From Bacillota bacterium (lineage in GTDB: Bacteria; Bacillota; Bacilli; Alicyclobacillales; SLC66): DNA of 64,000 bases. This document shows, piece after piece, positions 7,171-15,350 of the stretch. Numbering within the stretch: the first letter of the stretch is position 1; each line of letters starts with the position of its first letter. Below the pieces are notes generated by a model, which was not told the origin of the DNA, did no database searches, and was given only the letters and a program-made list of their open reading frames with translations. The position numbers and the translations under genes were made by a program. The stretch spans positions 21,019-85,018 of the forward strand of contig JAKACX010000004.1 in NCBI GenBank assembly GCA_021821055.1. The letters run 5' to 3'.

Positions 7171-10100
7171 ATGGAAAATGGAGCAACAGACCCGAACGAA
7201 GGTTCGGTATATTCCACCGCACGCGGGGACCCTTTCGTTGTCGGCGTCGCGGCTTCGTCGGTCCAGGCAGAGGCTGTGAGCGAGATATTGCGGCACACGC
7301 CATCGGAAAATGGACTGACTTTTATTATTTTTCCGTATGATGCGACGGAAGATGACTATATTTCGGTCGGGGCCCTGTCCACCTGTACTTCGATGACATG
7401 CGTCTACGTACAGGAAGAGACAATCGTCGAGGCCAATCATGTCTATGTCGTGCCCCCGAAAAAAGTGGTGACGGTTCGATCGGGGAAGCTATGCCTTATA
7501 GATGTATCGACAACTATCGACAGTGTTCTCCCTATCGATAATTTTATGTTTGAACTGGCAGACGCCTTTGGCAGCAGGGCGGTCTGTGTGTTGTTTTCAG
7601 GAGACGGCAACTACGAACCGCTGGGTATGGACGCGATCAATCTCGCCAACGGTCTCGTGATTGTGGCCGCGTCCAACGCATCCACCGGTGCCCGGGCGGA
7701 ACATGATGCTTCGGAACGTGCACACGTGGAGTATGTTTCCTCACTCCAAGAGATCCCACAATTGATCGCCGAGCATGCTGGATTTTCGGGGAATCCGGAA
7801 GAGGAACCCGCCTTGGAGGCGCGCTTGGCGCTGTTTTCCCTCCTCCAGCAGGCAACGGGGGTTGACTTTACGTTGTACAAGCAGCCCGCCCTCCTGCGCC
7901 GGGTCCAGAAGAGGATGCGAGAGTGCGGGGTCAACTCGTTACAAGAATACAATCAGGTGCTGCGCGACGATGACAGTGAAATCAGCGAGTTGCAACGCAG
8001 ACTCCTCATCGGGGTCACACAGTTTTTTCGCGATCCCGCGGCATTTTCCTTCGTGTACGACCATGTAATTCCCTCGATCATGGGGCGTCGAGGAGACAAA
8101 CGACAAATCAGGATCTGGGTGGCGGGCTGCTCGACAGGTGAAGAAGTGTACTCCATGGCCATTTTGTTTAAACAGGCCATGCGCAACGCTCAGAGAGACA
8201 TGGATGTGAAGATCTTTGCGACGGACGCCGACCAGGCATCCATCCAGCATGCCGGTCGTGGACTTTATCCAGGGACCATCGCGAGAAACCTGACCGCGGA
8301 GCAGTTGGGACTCTACTTCATACCTGCAGGTGACAACTATCAGATCGCCAAGGAAATCAGGAGCATGGTCATATTCGCTCAACACAATCTCTTGCGCGAC
8401 CCTCCGTTCAGTCAACTGGATCTCGTCGTATGCCGGAATTTTTTGATCTATTTGAAGCCCGAGGCACAAAAAAAGGTGATATCGCTCTTTCTCTTCGCGC
8501 TAAAACCGGGCGCATTCCTTTTTTTGGGCCCAAGCGAGACACTCGGGTCGTTCTCAACCGTGTTCCTGGCGGTCAACGCTAAGTGGAATATATTCCAGGT
8601 GACGCACAAGATCCGATCAGATTCGTTGGATTCGGTGGGTCAACTGGGCATCAGACAGTCGTTTCAGAAGCAGAAGATTGCCGACAGGGTCAGGGAAGTG
8701 AATCGAAACACCAAAATGGATCTTCTCTATAACAGGTTGATTGAGGAGTATGTGCAGCCATTCATTCTGGTTGATGAGAACAACGAGATTGTGCTGATCA
8801 ATGGCGTCGCAAGGGATTATCTCACCATTTCGTCAGGGAGGCCAAGCCATTACCTGTATAAGATGGTACCCGCGTATCTGGCGTCTGTGATCAGAACTGC
8901 GCTTCACAGAGCGCGCACGAAGCAAATGGAGACGGAACGCAGTGAGTTGATTTCCATGGCGGGTATGACGAAACCTGCCTTCTGTATTTACGCAAAGCCG
9001 CTTCATGTGGCGGACAGGAATCTCGTCCTCATTTTCTTTGAAGCATCCACCGGTGTGACAGATCAGGCGTCCAACGTCCATGACGGCGTCCAGGGGACAC
9101 CGGAAGCGATCACGTTGTCGGATCATGCGGGTCGGTACATCGAGGAATTGGAGTTCGAATTGTCGCAGGCCAAGGAGACACTTCTGTCCACCACCGAAGA
9201 ACTGGACAGTTCTAATGAAGAATTCCAGACTGTCAATGAAGAGTTGCTCGTCGCGAATGAGGAACTGCAGAGTGCCAACGAGGAATTGCAGTCAGTGAAT
9301 GAAGAACTCATGGCCATGAATGGGGAATCCCAACGACAGATTCACGAACTCGTTGAATTGAATGATGACATGACCAATTTCTTCATCAGCACCAATATCG
9401 CGACGCTTTTCCTCGACAGCAATACAAGCATCCGCAAATTCACACCGGCTATCGCGCGCGAGATAAACGTGATTGCAACGGATATCGGACGCCCGCTGGG
9501 AGACCTCTCGCACAAGCTGAGGTATGATGAGTTGCTCGCTGACATAGACTCCGTGCTGCACACGGGGCAGGAGATCGAGCGAGAGGTGCAGAGTTACAGC
9601 GAGAAATGGTTCACGGCAAGGGTACTGCCCTATCGCACGGGTGACCCGGGCATTCAGGGTGCGGTGCTTACGCTGACCGACATCACCGGTTTGAGAAAGA
9701 TGACAGACGAACTCCTTGTTCTGTCGTATGCGATCTCGCAAAGCCCCGGGTGCATTCTGATGACAGACACGGAGCGCCGCATCAAATACATCAATCTGGA
9801 GTACAGTGAGCAAACGGGTCATTCATTGCATGACTTACTGGATACCAAGCTGCAACTGTACTCTGACAAGATGACGGATCAAGAGTTGGAGGCAATATGG
9901 GGGACACTCGGGTCGGGACACAATTGGGTTGGCGAGTTGGTGAACCAGAACAGAAACGGTGAGGACTACTACGAGTGGGTTTCCCTGAAACCCATAAAGA
10001 ACAATCGAGGGGTCATAACGCACTACCTTAAGATAGGGGAGGACCTGACCGAGAAATACAAAACGATAGAGATCCTGAGAAAATCGGAGCTCCTGTCCGC

Positions 10101-10740
10101 TGTAGGTCAACTGGCTGCCGGCATTGCACACGAGATTCGCAATCCCCTCACCGTACTCAAGGGGTTTATTCAATTGATAGCGCCCGACATGCGCAGCACA
10201 CACTATACCGACATCATGCTTGCCGAATTCTCCAGGATCGAGGGTATTGTCAATGAACTCTTGTTGCTTGCGCGTCCTCAGGAAACGCATTTCGAGAAGA
10301 GCAATGTGCTAATGATTTTGCAGGATGTTATGATCTTGCTTGATACGCAGGCAATGCTGAGCAACGTGGCCATAGAGGCGGACTACACAGAGGCGGTTCC
10401 TTGGGTGGATTGTGTACCGAATCAATTGAAACAGGTGTTTATTAACATCCTGAAGAACGCGATTGAGTCGATGCCTCAAGGAGGGCGAGTAACCGTCGGG
10501 GTAGGCTGGATCAGGACAGATATGGTGTCGATCCGTATCACTGACGAGGGACGGGGTGTTCCGGACGATAAGCTCGCCAATTTGGGAACGCCATTCTATA
10601 CGACCAAGGAAAACGGAACAGGGCTTGGACTGCTGGTGAGCGCCAAAATCATCGAGAATCACCATGGCAGGATGGAGATTCGGAGTCAGTTGGGACTGGG
10701 GACCACGGTCGAGATCTTCTTGCAGGCAAGCGGGTCATGA
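7171..10740 (+). CDS. CheB-CheR-PAS-histidine kinase fusion
   Basis: The 1189-residue protein fuses several signalling modules. A CheB-like methylesterase domain (about 15-190) has lost the catalytic Ser/His signature (VGVAASS, FIIFPYD) and keeps only a VLFSGDG segment. A CheR N-terminal helical region (about 212-255, ending LLRRVQKRM) and methyltransferase domain (IWVAGCSTGEEVYS near 315; FATDADQASIQHA; VVCRNFLIY) follow. Then comes a heptad-rich coiled coil (about 660-720, repeated EELQSANEELQ), two PAS domains (about 730-840 and 850-965), a HisKA box with His987 (AAGIAHEIRNPL), and a HATPase (NILKNAIESMPQGG, DEGRGVP, GTGLGL). The start at 7171 is preceded by GGGAGG with an 8-nt spacer; an upstream Met at 7102 lacks such support. 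No response regulator is adjacent; the nearest, at 12968, is 2.2 kb away. It is probably a cytoplasmic sensor kinase with a methyltransferase input. Confidence 0.9.
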   Translation: MENGATDPNEGSVYSTARGDPFVVGVAASSVQAEAVSEILRHTPSENGLTFIIFPYDATEDDYISVGALSTCTSMTCVYVQEETIVEANHVYVVPPKKVVTVRSGKLCLIDVSTTIDSVLPIDNFMFELADAFGSRAVCVLFSGDGNYEPLGMDAINLANGLVIVAASNASTGARAEHDASERAHVEYVSSLQEIPQLIAEHAGFSGNPEEEPALEARLALFSLLQQATGVDFTLYKQPALLRRVQKRMRECGVNSLQEYNQVLRDDDSEISELQRRLLIGVTQFFRDPAAFSFVYDHVIPSIMGRRGDKRQIRIWVAGCSTGEEVYSMAILFKQAMRNAQRDMDVKIFATDADQASIQHAGRGLYPGTIARNLTAEQLGLYFIPAGDNYQIAKEIRSMVIFAQHNLLRDPPFSQLDLVVCRNFLIYLKPEAQKKVISLFLFALKPGAFLFLGPSETLGSFSTVFLAVNAKWNIFQVTHKIRSDSLDSVGQLGIRQSFQKQKIADRVREVNRNTKMDLLYNRLIEEYVQPFILVDENNEIVLINGVARDYLTISSGRPSHYLYKMVPAYLASVIRTALHRARTKQMETERSELISMAGMTKPAFCIYAKPLHVADRNLVLIFFEASTGVTDQASNVHDGVQGTPEAITLSDHAGRYIEELEFELSQAKETLLSTTEELDSSNEEFQTVNEELLVANEELQSANEELQSVNEELMAMNGESQRQIHELVELNDDMTNFFISTNIATLFLDSNTSIRKFTPAIAREINVIATDIGRPLGDLSHKLRYDELLADIDSVLHTGQEIEREVQSYSEKWFTARVLPYRTGDPGIQGAVLTLTDITGLRKMTDELLVLSYAISQSPGCILMTDTERRIKYINLEYSEQTGHSLHDLLDTKLQLYSDKMTDQELEAIWGTLGSGHNWVGELVNQNRNGEDYYEWVSLKPIKNNRGVITHYLKIGEDLTEKYKTIEILRKSELLSAVGQLAAGIAHEIRNPLTVLKGFIQLIAPDMRSTHYTDIMLAEFSRIEGIVNELLLLARPQETHFEKSNVLMILQDVMILLDTQAMLSNVAIEADYTEAVPWVDCVPNQLKQVFINILKNAIESMPQGGRVTVGVGWIRTDMVSIRITDEGRGVPDDKLANLGTPFYTTKENGTGLGLLVSAKIIENHHGRMEIRSQLGLGTTVEIFLQASGS

Positions 10741-10812
10741 GTGAGCATTGAGCATGCGTGTCGCTGTCGCGAAACAGGTCGGCTAGAAGGGCCAACGCCG
10801 CCGCGTAAAAGA

Positions 10813-10853
10813 CAAGACAGCGCTGACGCAGGTTGCGCGACAGCGCTGTCTTG
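10813..10853. terminator. Bidirectional intrinsic terminator
   Basis: CAAGACAGCGCTG (10813-10825) and CAGCGCTGTCTTG (10841-10853) form a perfect 13-bp stem around a 15-nt loop, with T-rich tracts downstream in the rightward direction (GTTTCTC) and in the leftward direction (TCTTTTACG). It separates the convergent kinase and cytochrome b6 operons. Confidence 0.8.
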
Positions 10854-10883
10854 GTTTCTCTAAGGAAGGCAGGCGTGCTCCTG

Positions 10884-11873
10884 CTAGACGTGCCGAGGCG
10901 CGACGCTGCCCTTCTCGCTTTTCGGTTTGTCTCGCCGGTACCAGTCCCGCCAAATCAGCTTGTGGAGCGGAAGCAATTTCGGCAATCGATTCAGTCCTGG
11001 CACCCATGGCACGAAGATGAGCACGAGGAACAGCAGACCCACTGTGTAGGCGGCCATCTGATCGCCCGCGTCGCTCGTGTTCCAGGGCGGAATCTGATAG
11101 AAGAAGGTGTACGGCGTCAGCCACCAAGGACCGGGATACGCCTGCTCGTCGTGGTTGATGCCCCACTGTTCACCGGACATGTTCAGTGCTCCGGCGATAT
11201 TGTGGAGAGCCGCCCCCTGAAGAAAGAGCAGGTTGTTCTGAACGTTCCAGCGATACGCGCCCTGATTTGTCTCTCGCGCCAGCGCTCCGGACAGAAGACC
11301 GGAACGCGCCAGTTGCAGTTCCGCGTTCATCATATAGGAGACAGGTCCGTAGTTCCCGGCGGGCAGTTGCACGGTCGTGCCGACGACCTTCGCCTTGTTC
11401 AGCGCATCGGTCAGGTTCTGCGACCACTTGGCCTGCGTGGCGCCGGAGGCCGTCTCGTATGTGTGCAAGGCCTGTTTCAATGACACGTTGCCGGACGCAG
11501 TCGCCAGCATGGTCAGCGGCGTGAGCACATCATCTTTCGCGGTATTCAGCGGATAGGGCGTGCCCCACCACGTCTGCGGGGAGAAGCCTGCAATCGACTG
11601 TATGCTCCCCGTTCCGTCGTTGTAAGGCGGACCGTACGACGCCATCTCTCCGGTGCCGTCCAGGTCGCCGAGCGCCGTCTGCTCGACCAGTACCGGACTT
11701 TGCACGGCCACCTGCTGATTCGTGACGGCCGGGCGGTACGGGGCGCCTGCGATGGCGGCCACGACCAGCACGATGACGGCGATCACGCCGAGGCTTACGA
11801 CTCCCTCTTTCACCATGTCAAAGTCCTTCATCGGGAACCGCTTGGCGTCGGGATACTGATAGTCTCTTTTCAT
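10884..11873 (-). CDS. Membrane subunit of a cytochrome b6-type complex
   Basis: The 329-residue product has one TM helix near the N-terminus (about 25-45), a large extracytoplasmic domain of about 220 residues rich in Gly, Asn and Gln, and one C-terminal TM helix (about 275-298) followed by a basic PKLLPLHKLIWRDWYRR tail. No CxxCH heme c motif is present. The ATG overlaps the TGA of the cytochrome b6 gene by 4 nt, so it is almost certainly a partner subunit, possibly in place of subunit IV or a cytochrome c. I do not recognise a named family. Helix positions suggest the big domain faces outwards, where it could contact an electron carrier such as the copper proteins encoded nearby. Confidence 0.65.
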   Translation of the reverse strand: MKRDYQYPDAKRFPMKDFDMVKEGVVSLGVIAVIVLVVAAIAGAPYRPAVTNQQVAVQSPVLVEQTALGDLDGTGEMASYGPPYNDGTGSIQSIAGFSPQTWWGTPYPLNTAKDDVLTPLTMLATASGNVSLKQALHTYETASGATQAKWSQNLTDALNKAKVVGTTVQLPAGNYGPVSYMMNAELQLARSGLLSGALARETNQGAYRWNVQNNLLFLQGAALHNIAGALNMSGEQWGINHDEQAYPGPWWLTPYTFFYQIPPWNTSDAGDQMAAYTVGLLFLVLIFVPWVPGLNRLPKLLPLHKLIWRDWYRRDKPKSEKGSVAPRHV

Positions 11874-12493
11874 GAGTGGTCACCAACTTTGGCGTTCTCA
11901 GTGCCTTCATCCGGATAGGGCGGCACCACACCCTTGCGCCGCACCGCGACCAGGTGCCAGCCGATCAGGGCGATCAACACGGCGGGCAGCACCGCAATGT
12001 GCAGACCGTAGATCTGTCCGTTGTCCAGCGCGTTGAAGAGTCCGTTTACCCCCGCTCCGTTGAACGCGTCCTTGCTCTGGACCTGGTTCCACTGTGAGAA
12101 GAAGTCTCCCCGCGAGAGGTAGCCCGTGAACGCGGTGAGGACCCCAACGCCGAATGATAGGGCGCCGAGCACCCATGTGAGCGCCCTGCCTTCGCGCCAT
12201 GATCCCATGAAGAACTGGACGACGAGATGCATGGTCATGAAAAAGAAGAATGCCTGCACGCTCCAAAAATGTATGGCGCGAAAGTATTCGCCGACGGCCG
12301 ATGTCTGATACCAGACCGGGCTCTTCGCCGCCATCACGATCCCGGATACAATAACGACCACCAGACTGCTGAGCGTGAACACCCCGAAACTGTACACCAG
12401 GGAATTCACGTAAACCGGCTGTTCCGACGGAAGCAGGCGATCCCACGACAGTTGCTCGGTCGCCCGCTTCCTCATGCGCGTTGTCCAGTTCAC
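11870..12493 (-). CDS. Cytochrome b6-type quinol oxidase subunit
   Basis: The 207-residue, four-helix protein carries two bis-His heme b pairs: His75/His89 on helix B (13 residues between) and His165/His180 on helix D (14 between). The 14-residue spacing on helix D is the b6 (plastoquinol/menaquinol) signature, not that of bc1. The protein has no Cys, so the covalent heme ci of b6f and Bacillus QcrB enzymes is not expected. The start is GTG at 12493, with GGGAGG 9 nt upstream, overlapping the stop of the 38-residue gene (GTGA). It acts in the membrane, passing electrons from menaquinol towards an extracytoplasmic acceptor. No Rieske protein is encoded in the window. Confidence 0.88.
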   Translation of the reverse strand: MNWTTRMRKRATEQLSWDRLLPSEQPVYVNSLVYSFGVFTLSSLVVVIVSGIVMAAKSPVWYQTSAVGEYFRAIHFWSVQAFFFFMTMHLVVQFFMGSWREGRALTWVLGALSFGVGVLTAFTGYLSRGDFFSQWNQVQSKDAFNGAGVNGLFNALDNGQIYGLHIAVLPAVLIALIGWHLVAVRRKGVVPPYPDEGTENAKVGDHS

Positions 12494-12606
12494 CGCTGAG
12501 TCCCTCCCTTGTGACCGGGGTATTTGAATGCGACGAACGCTATGAAGACGATCAGCCAGAGGTACCCGGCGTAGTAGTTCGGCCAAGCGTTCGAAAGATC
12601 AACCAT
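12490..12606 (-). CDS. 38-residue membrane subunit of the b6-type complex
   Basis: The ATG at 12606 opens a 38-codon gene: a hydrophilic start MVDLSNAWPNYYAG, one TM helix (YLWLIVFIAFVAF) and a short basic tail ending KYPGHKGGTQR. GGGGTG lies 7 nt upstream, and the TGA overlaps the GTG of the cytochrome b6 gene, so the three genes form a tightly coupled unit. By position and size it resembles the tiny single-helix subunits of b6f and heme-copper oxidase complexes. It is short enough to be missed by automatic annotation. Confidence 0.75.
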   Translation of the reverse strand: MVDLSNAWPNYYAGYLWLIVFIAFVAFKYPGHKGGTQR

Positions 12607-12900
12607 GTCATTTCACCCCATTTCCTGTCGTGAGTGTCATGTTCATCTCCAATGATGCCATCAAGAAATTACCCGCACTTGAGTTGAACAGACTATTTCG
12701 CTGTAATTACTGTAACTATGTTTTCTAACCAATATAATGTGTACATAAGTTTTCCTGCATGGGCCGTTATAGTCTGAATGGATCATGCGAATTTGTGCAT
12801 CTGGGGACATGCATGAGGAAATGACGGGGTACATTTGGACCCCCGTTCTTTAGTGATTGCCACTCATGCGCAGAATGGCCTGAAGTCCTACGCTACAGAC

Positions 12901-12951
12901 AGGGGAACAGTGACAACGCCGTCCATTATATGGTAATATCACGGTTCCCCT
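12901..12951. repeat. Type D mini-palindrome enclosing the response regulator promoter
   Basis: AGGGGAACAGTGA (12901-12913) and TCACGGTTCCCCT (12939-12951) are inverted repeats with one mismatch, 25 nt apart. The left arm matches the left end of the type B elements (AGGGGAACTGTGA), and the arms flank the promoter at 12910-12939. It may be a minimal member of the dispersed repeat family, an operator, or both. Confidence 0.6.
12910..12939 (+). promoter_or_regulatory. Putative promoter of the LuxR-type response regulator
   Basis: GTGACA (12910-12915), an 18-nt spacer and TAATAT (12934-12939) form a reasonable sigma-A promoter ending about 30 nt before the TTG start codon at 12968. Both hexamers touch the arms of the surrounding inverted repeat. 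Confidence 0.55.
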
Positions 12952-12967
12952 TGAGGGGGTTTATCCA

Positions 12968-13669
12968 TTGGGTGGAAGTGGATCGCGATTGCCGGAGCCA
13001 CCCGGACCCGTCAGTATCCGCGTCGTTGTGGCTGACGACCATCCGCTGTTTCGCAAGTCTGTCGTCGACATCCTGCAGAAATCCGGCGGTATACAAGTGG
13101 TCGGAGAGGCGGCGAACGGCCAGGAGGCGGTGGACCTGACATGCGGCCTTGAGCCGGATGTCCTTGTCCTGGATCTCGCCATGCCCGTGATGGATGGAAC
13201 GGAGGCCACGGCGCGCATTCGCCTGGCGGGGGTCGCGACGCACATCCTCATCCTGACCGCGACGGAGGATGTGCAATCCCTGTTTGAAGTGTTTCGCAAC
13301 GGCGCGCAGAGTTGTCTGATCAAGACGGTCCACCCGGACGAACTGGTGAGCGCTATCCGCACGGCGGCCTCTGGCGGCACGGTCATTCCGAGCCACCTTG
13401 TGTCGGCGATCTGGTCCGAGATGTCTCAGTCATCACCCCCCAAGGCGCCGGAGACCAGGCCCCTGACCGTCCGGGAAATAGAAGTTCTGCGCCAGATCAG
13501 GACCGGGGCTTCGAACCGAGATATTGCCGAGAACCTGAACATCAGCGAAAATGCGATCAGGAACTGCACGCACGCCATTTTCAGCAAACTCCGCGTCGCA
13601 AACCGCGCGCAGGCGATCGCGTACGCCGTTCGGGAAGGGTTGTTTGAAAAGAGCGGCGGCGATGCGTGA
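12968..13669 (+). CDS. NarL/LuxR-family response regulator
   Basis: The 233-residue protein has a receiver domain (about 18-140) with the acidic pair VVADDHPLFR, a phospho-acceptor region VLVLDLAMPVMDG and a K in LIKTVHPDE. A LuxR-type HTH follows (about 160-225: LTVREIEVLRQIRTGASNRDIAENL...FSKLRVANRAQA). The TTG start has GAGGGGG eight nt upstream. No adjacent histidine kinase is present; the orphan CheB-CheR kinase at 7171-10740 is a candidate partner. Its place between the b6-type operon and the oxidase cluster suggests control of respiratory genes, which is inference. Confidence 0.9.
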   Translation: MGGSGSRLPEPPGPVSIRVVVADDHPLFRKSVVDILQKSGGIQVVGEAANGQEAVDLTCGLEPDVLVLDLAMPVMDGTEATARIRLAGVATHILILTATEDVQSLFEVFRNGAQSCLIKTVHPDELVSAIRTAASGGTVIPSHLVSAIWSEMSQSSPPKAPETRPLTVREIEVLRQIRTGASNRDIAENLNISENAIRNCTHAIFSKLRVANRAQAIAYAVREGLFEKSGGDA

Positions 13670-13802
13670 CCGCCGTTTGATTCTCTCCGAGCGCACGCGG
13701 GAGAGATTTGACGGCGCGGCATATCTGTCTATTCGGGAATATTTGGGATCGTATAAGGGAAAACATAGCAGACGATGAACAGCGGTGAAGGGTGAAGGCA
13801 CC

Positions 13803-14102
13803 ATGCGCGTCCGGCCGCCAGGGACCGTGAAGGTGCTTCTATTGTCGTCTTCGGCCGGGGGATACGCCGTTGCCTGGTCTGTCCGCATGGGCCGCTGGTC
13901 CATACCGTTTGACGTCCCCTGGAGCAGTCCGCCGCGCGCGCCCGCGATGGCCCGCTTGGTGACGATCGGCGGACCGGCGGCATTTGCCTCCAGTCTGTGC
14001 GGCGCCTTTGAGGAAGGCGTCCTGCCCTGCTTCGACACGGCGAGTCGGCGCGTCACATTCCGGGGGAGGCTTCACGGATGGACCTTCGAGGAGCGTGGAT
14101 GA
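13803..14102 (+). CDS. Hypothetical protein, 99 aa (uncertain)
   Basis: An ORF starting MRVRPPGTVKVLLLSSS and ending GWTFEERG runs in the direction of the oxidase cluster. GAAGG lies 4-5 nt upstream of the ATG, and its stop overlaps an in-frame ATG of ctaG at 14099. No family or membrane segment is evident. Composition is Arg/Pro/Ala rich, and the region could equally be untranslated leader. Confidence 0.35.
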   Translation: MRVRPPGTVKVLLLSSSAGGYAVAWSVRMGRWSIPFDVPWSSPPRAPAMARLVTIGGPAAFASSLCGAFEEGVLPCFDTASRRVTFRGRLHGWTFEERG

Positions 14103-14842
14103 CAGAGTGGCGTCCCGAACTGCTGCTGCTGTCGGTGCTTCTCGGCGTAATCTATTTCCTGCTGTTGTCCGAATTTGTCGCGCAACGCGTGGGATGGGCG
14201 CGCCGCGCCGCCTTTGTGCTGGCCCTGATGGTCCTGTACGCTGCGGCGGGTCCGCTCGCGCCATGGGCGCAACAACGCCTGTTCACTGCGTACGTGGGTG
14301 ACATGCTGTTGCTGACATTCGTGCTGCCCTGGCTGCTGATCGCCGGAGTCCCCGTCGTCCTCGTGGAGCGGGCGGCAACCGTGCAGTGGGTGGCGCGACT
14401 GATCCACTTTGCCACGAGACCGATCATTGCCCTCGTTGTGTTCAATGCGCTCGTCACGGCCACGCTGTTACCGCCTGTTCTGAAGTGGAACCTCACGCTA
14501 AACGGGTTTCACGCCCTCCTGCAAAACCTTCTCATGCTGTCGGCGGTCTGCTTCTGGGCCCCGATGGTTCCCCGATGCGGTGCGTCGGGGAGTATGGGGC
14601 GGGGCATGCAACTGCTTTATATTATCTATTCTTCTAATTTTATGATGCCCATTATCGTGTGGCTGTTCCTGGGCGACGCCCGGTATCCCGCGTTCAGTCG
14701 ACCGACAACAGTGTGCGCCGGGGACGCAACGGCGGATCTGCAGACGGGCGGAGCACTCATGCTGGTCACGATGTATCTGACGTACGGCTATCTGGCTGTC
14801 CGATTGTTCCGTCGGTCCGACGAATCCGTCTGGTACGAGTGA
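14078..14842 (+). CDS. ctaG: CtaG-like cytochrome c oxidase assembly membrane protein
   Basis: The 254-residue, roughly six-helix protein matches the caa3-type CtaG family in length and pattern (FTAYVGDMLLLTFVLPWLLIAG, 'RPIIALVVFNALVTATLLPPVLKW', 'FHALLQNLLMLSAVCFW'). Family members usually carry His at 'HMLQHLLL' and a second His in 'HALEHLL'; here these read GDMLLL and HALLQNLL, so copper-ligand residues are partly lost. The ATG at 14078 has GGGGGAGG eight nt upstream; ATG 14099 (MTEWRPELLLL) is an alternative with AGGAG. CtaG delivers copper to the oxidase CuB site, fitting coxB/coxA downstream. Confidence 0.75.
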   Translation: MDLRGAWMTEWRPELLLLSVLLGVIYFLLLSEFVAQRVGWARRAAFVLALMVLYAAAGPLAPWAQQRLFTAYVGDMLLLTFVLPWLLIAGVPVVLVERAATVQWVARLIHFATRPIIALVVFNALVTATLLPPVLKWNLTLNGFHALLQNLLMLSAVCFWAPMVPRCGASGSMGRGMQLLYIIYSSNFMMPIIVWLFLGDARYPAFSRPTTVCAGDATADLQTGGALMLVTMYLTYGYLAVRLFRRSDESVWYE

Positions 14843-14926
14843 GGGCGATCATCCAAGGGAATGCGTCCATTGCGCGCAGGAGACACTTCCATACGAGAGG
14901 GGGAGCGTCCATGACGTCGCAAATGC

Positions 14927-15196
14927 GTGCAATGGGTTGGAATGCAGCTCCTTTTGACGGGAGTCGCCGTCGCTGTTCTCGGGGTGCTGCTGGATCGGGT
15001 CGTGCTTCCAGCCATCGGCAGTTTTCCGTCGCTGTATGTGGACAAAATGGGCTTTCTGCTGGTGATCTCGCTGCTCTCTCTGGGCTTGTCGGGCAGTCAT
15101 ATCGTTCCGTTCTACATGGCCGAGGCCGTTGCCATCCTGCTGGCCGTCTGCGAGGAATGGCTGCATCGAAGAGTTTTGCCGCGACAATATGAATAA
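14927..15196 (+). CDS. Small membrane protein, 89 aa
   Basis: Two or three hydrophobic helices (MQLLLTGVAVAVLGVLL, MGFLLVISLLSLGL, HIVPFYMAEAVAILLAV) separate a short basic end WLHRRVLPRQYE. It lies between ctaG and the sulfocyanin-like gene, so it is probably a minor oxidase-associated protein. The start is unclear: GTG 14927 or ATG 14942 is in frame, but the best ribosome site (GGGGGAG near 14900) leads to ATG 14911 in another frame, which may mark a frameshift or mis-assigned start. No family recognised. Confidence 0.55.
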   Translation: MQWVGMQLLLTGVAVAVLGVLLDRVVLPAIGSFPSLYVDKMGFLLVISLLSLGLSGSHIVPFYMAEAVAILLAVCEEWLHRRVLPRQYE

Positions 15197-15350
15197 TATC
15201 CTATTATGGGAACATGCTACCGTAGAGGCGCGCGTGCTGTGGTGGACAAGGCGTCCGACCGGGATCCCGGACGCTCTGTCTGGAGTCATTGCGCCTGCAT
15301 CGGGGTCTTGATCCCATGTTTCCTACACTGCTTCGCCGGGAGGCAACTGT

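Larger units (their letters stand above)
12607..12967. other. Divergent intergenic region between b6-type operon and response regulator
   Basis: This 361-bp region holds the leftward promoter of the b6-type operon, which I cannot place with confidence, and the palindrome-flanked promoter of the response regulator (12901-12951). GGGGACATG at 12807-12815 resembles a type C repeat end. Confidence 0.5.
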
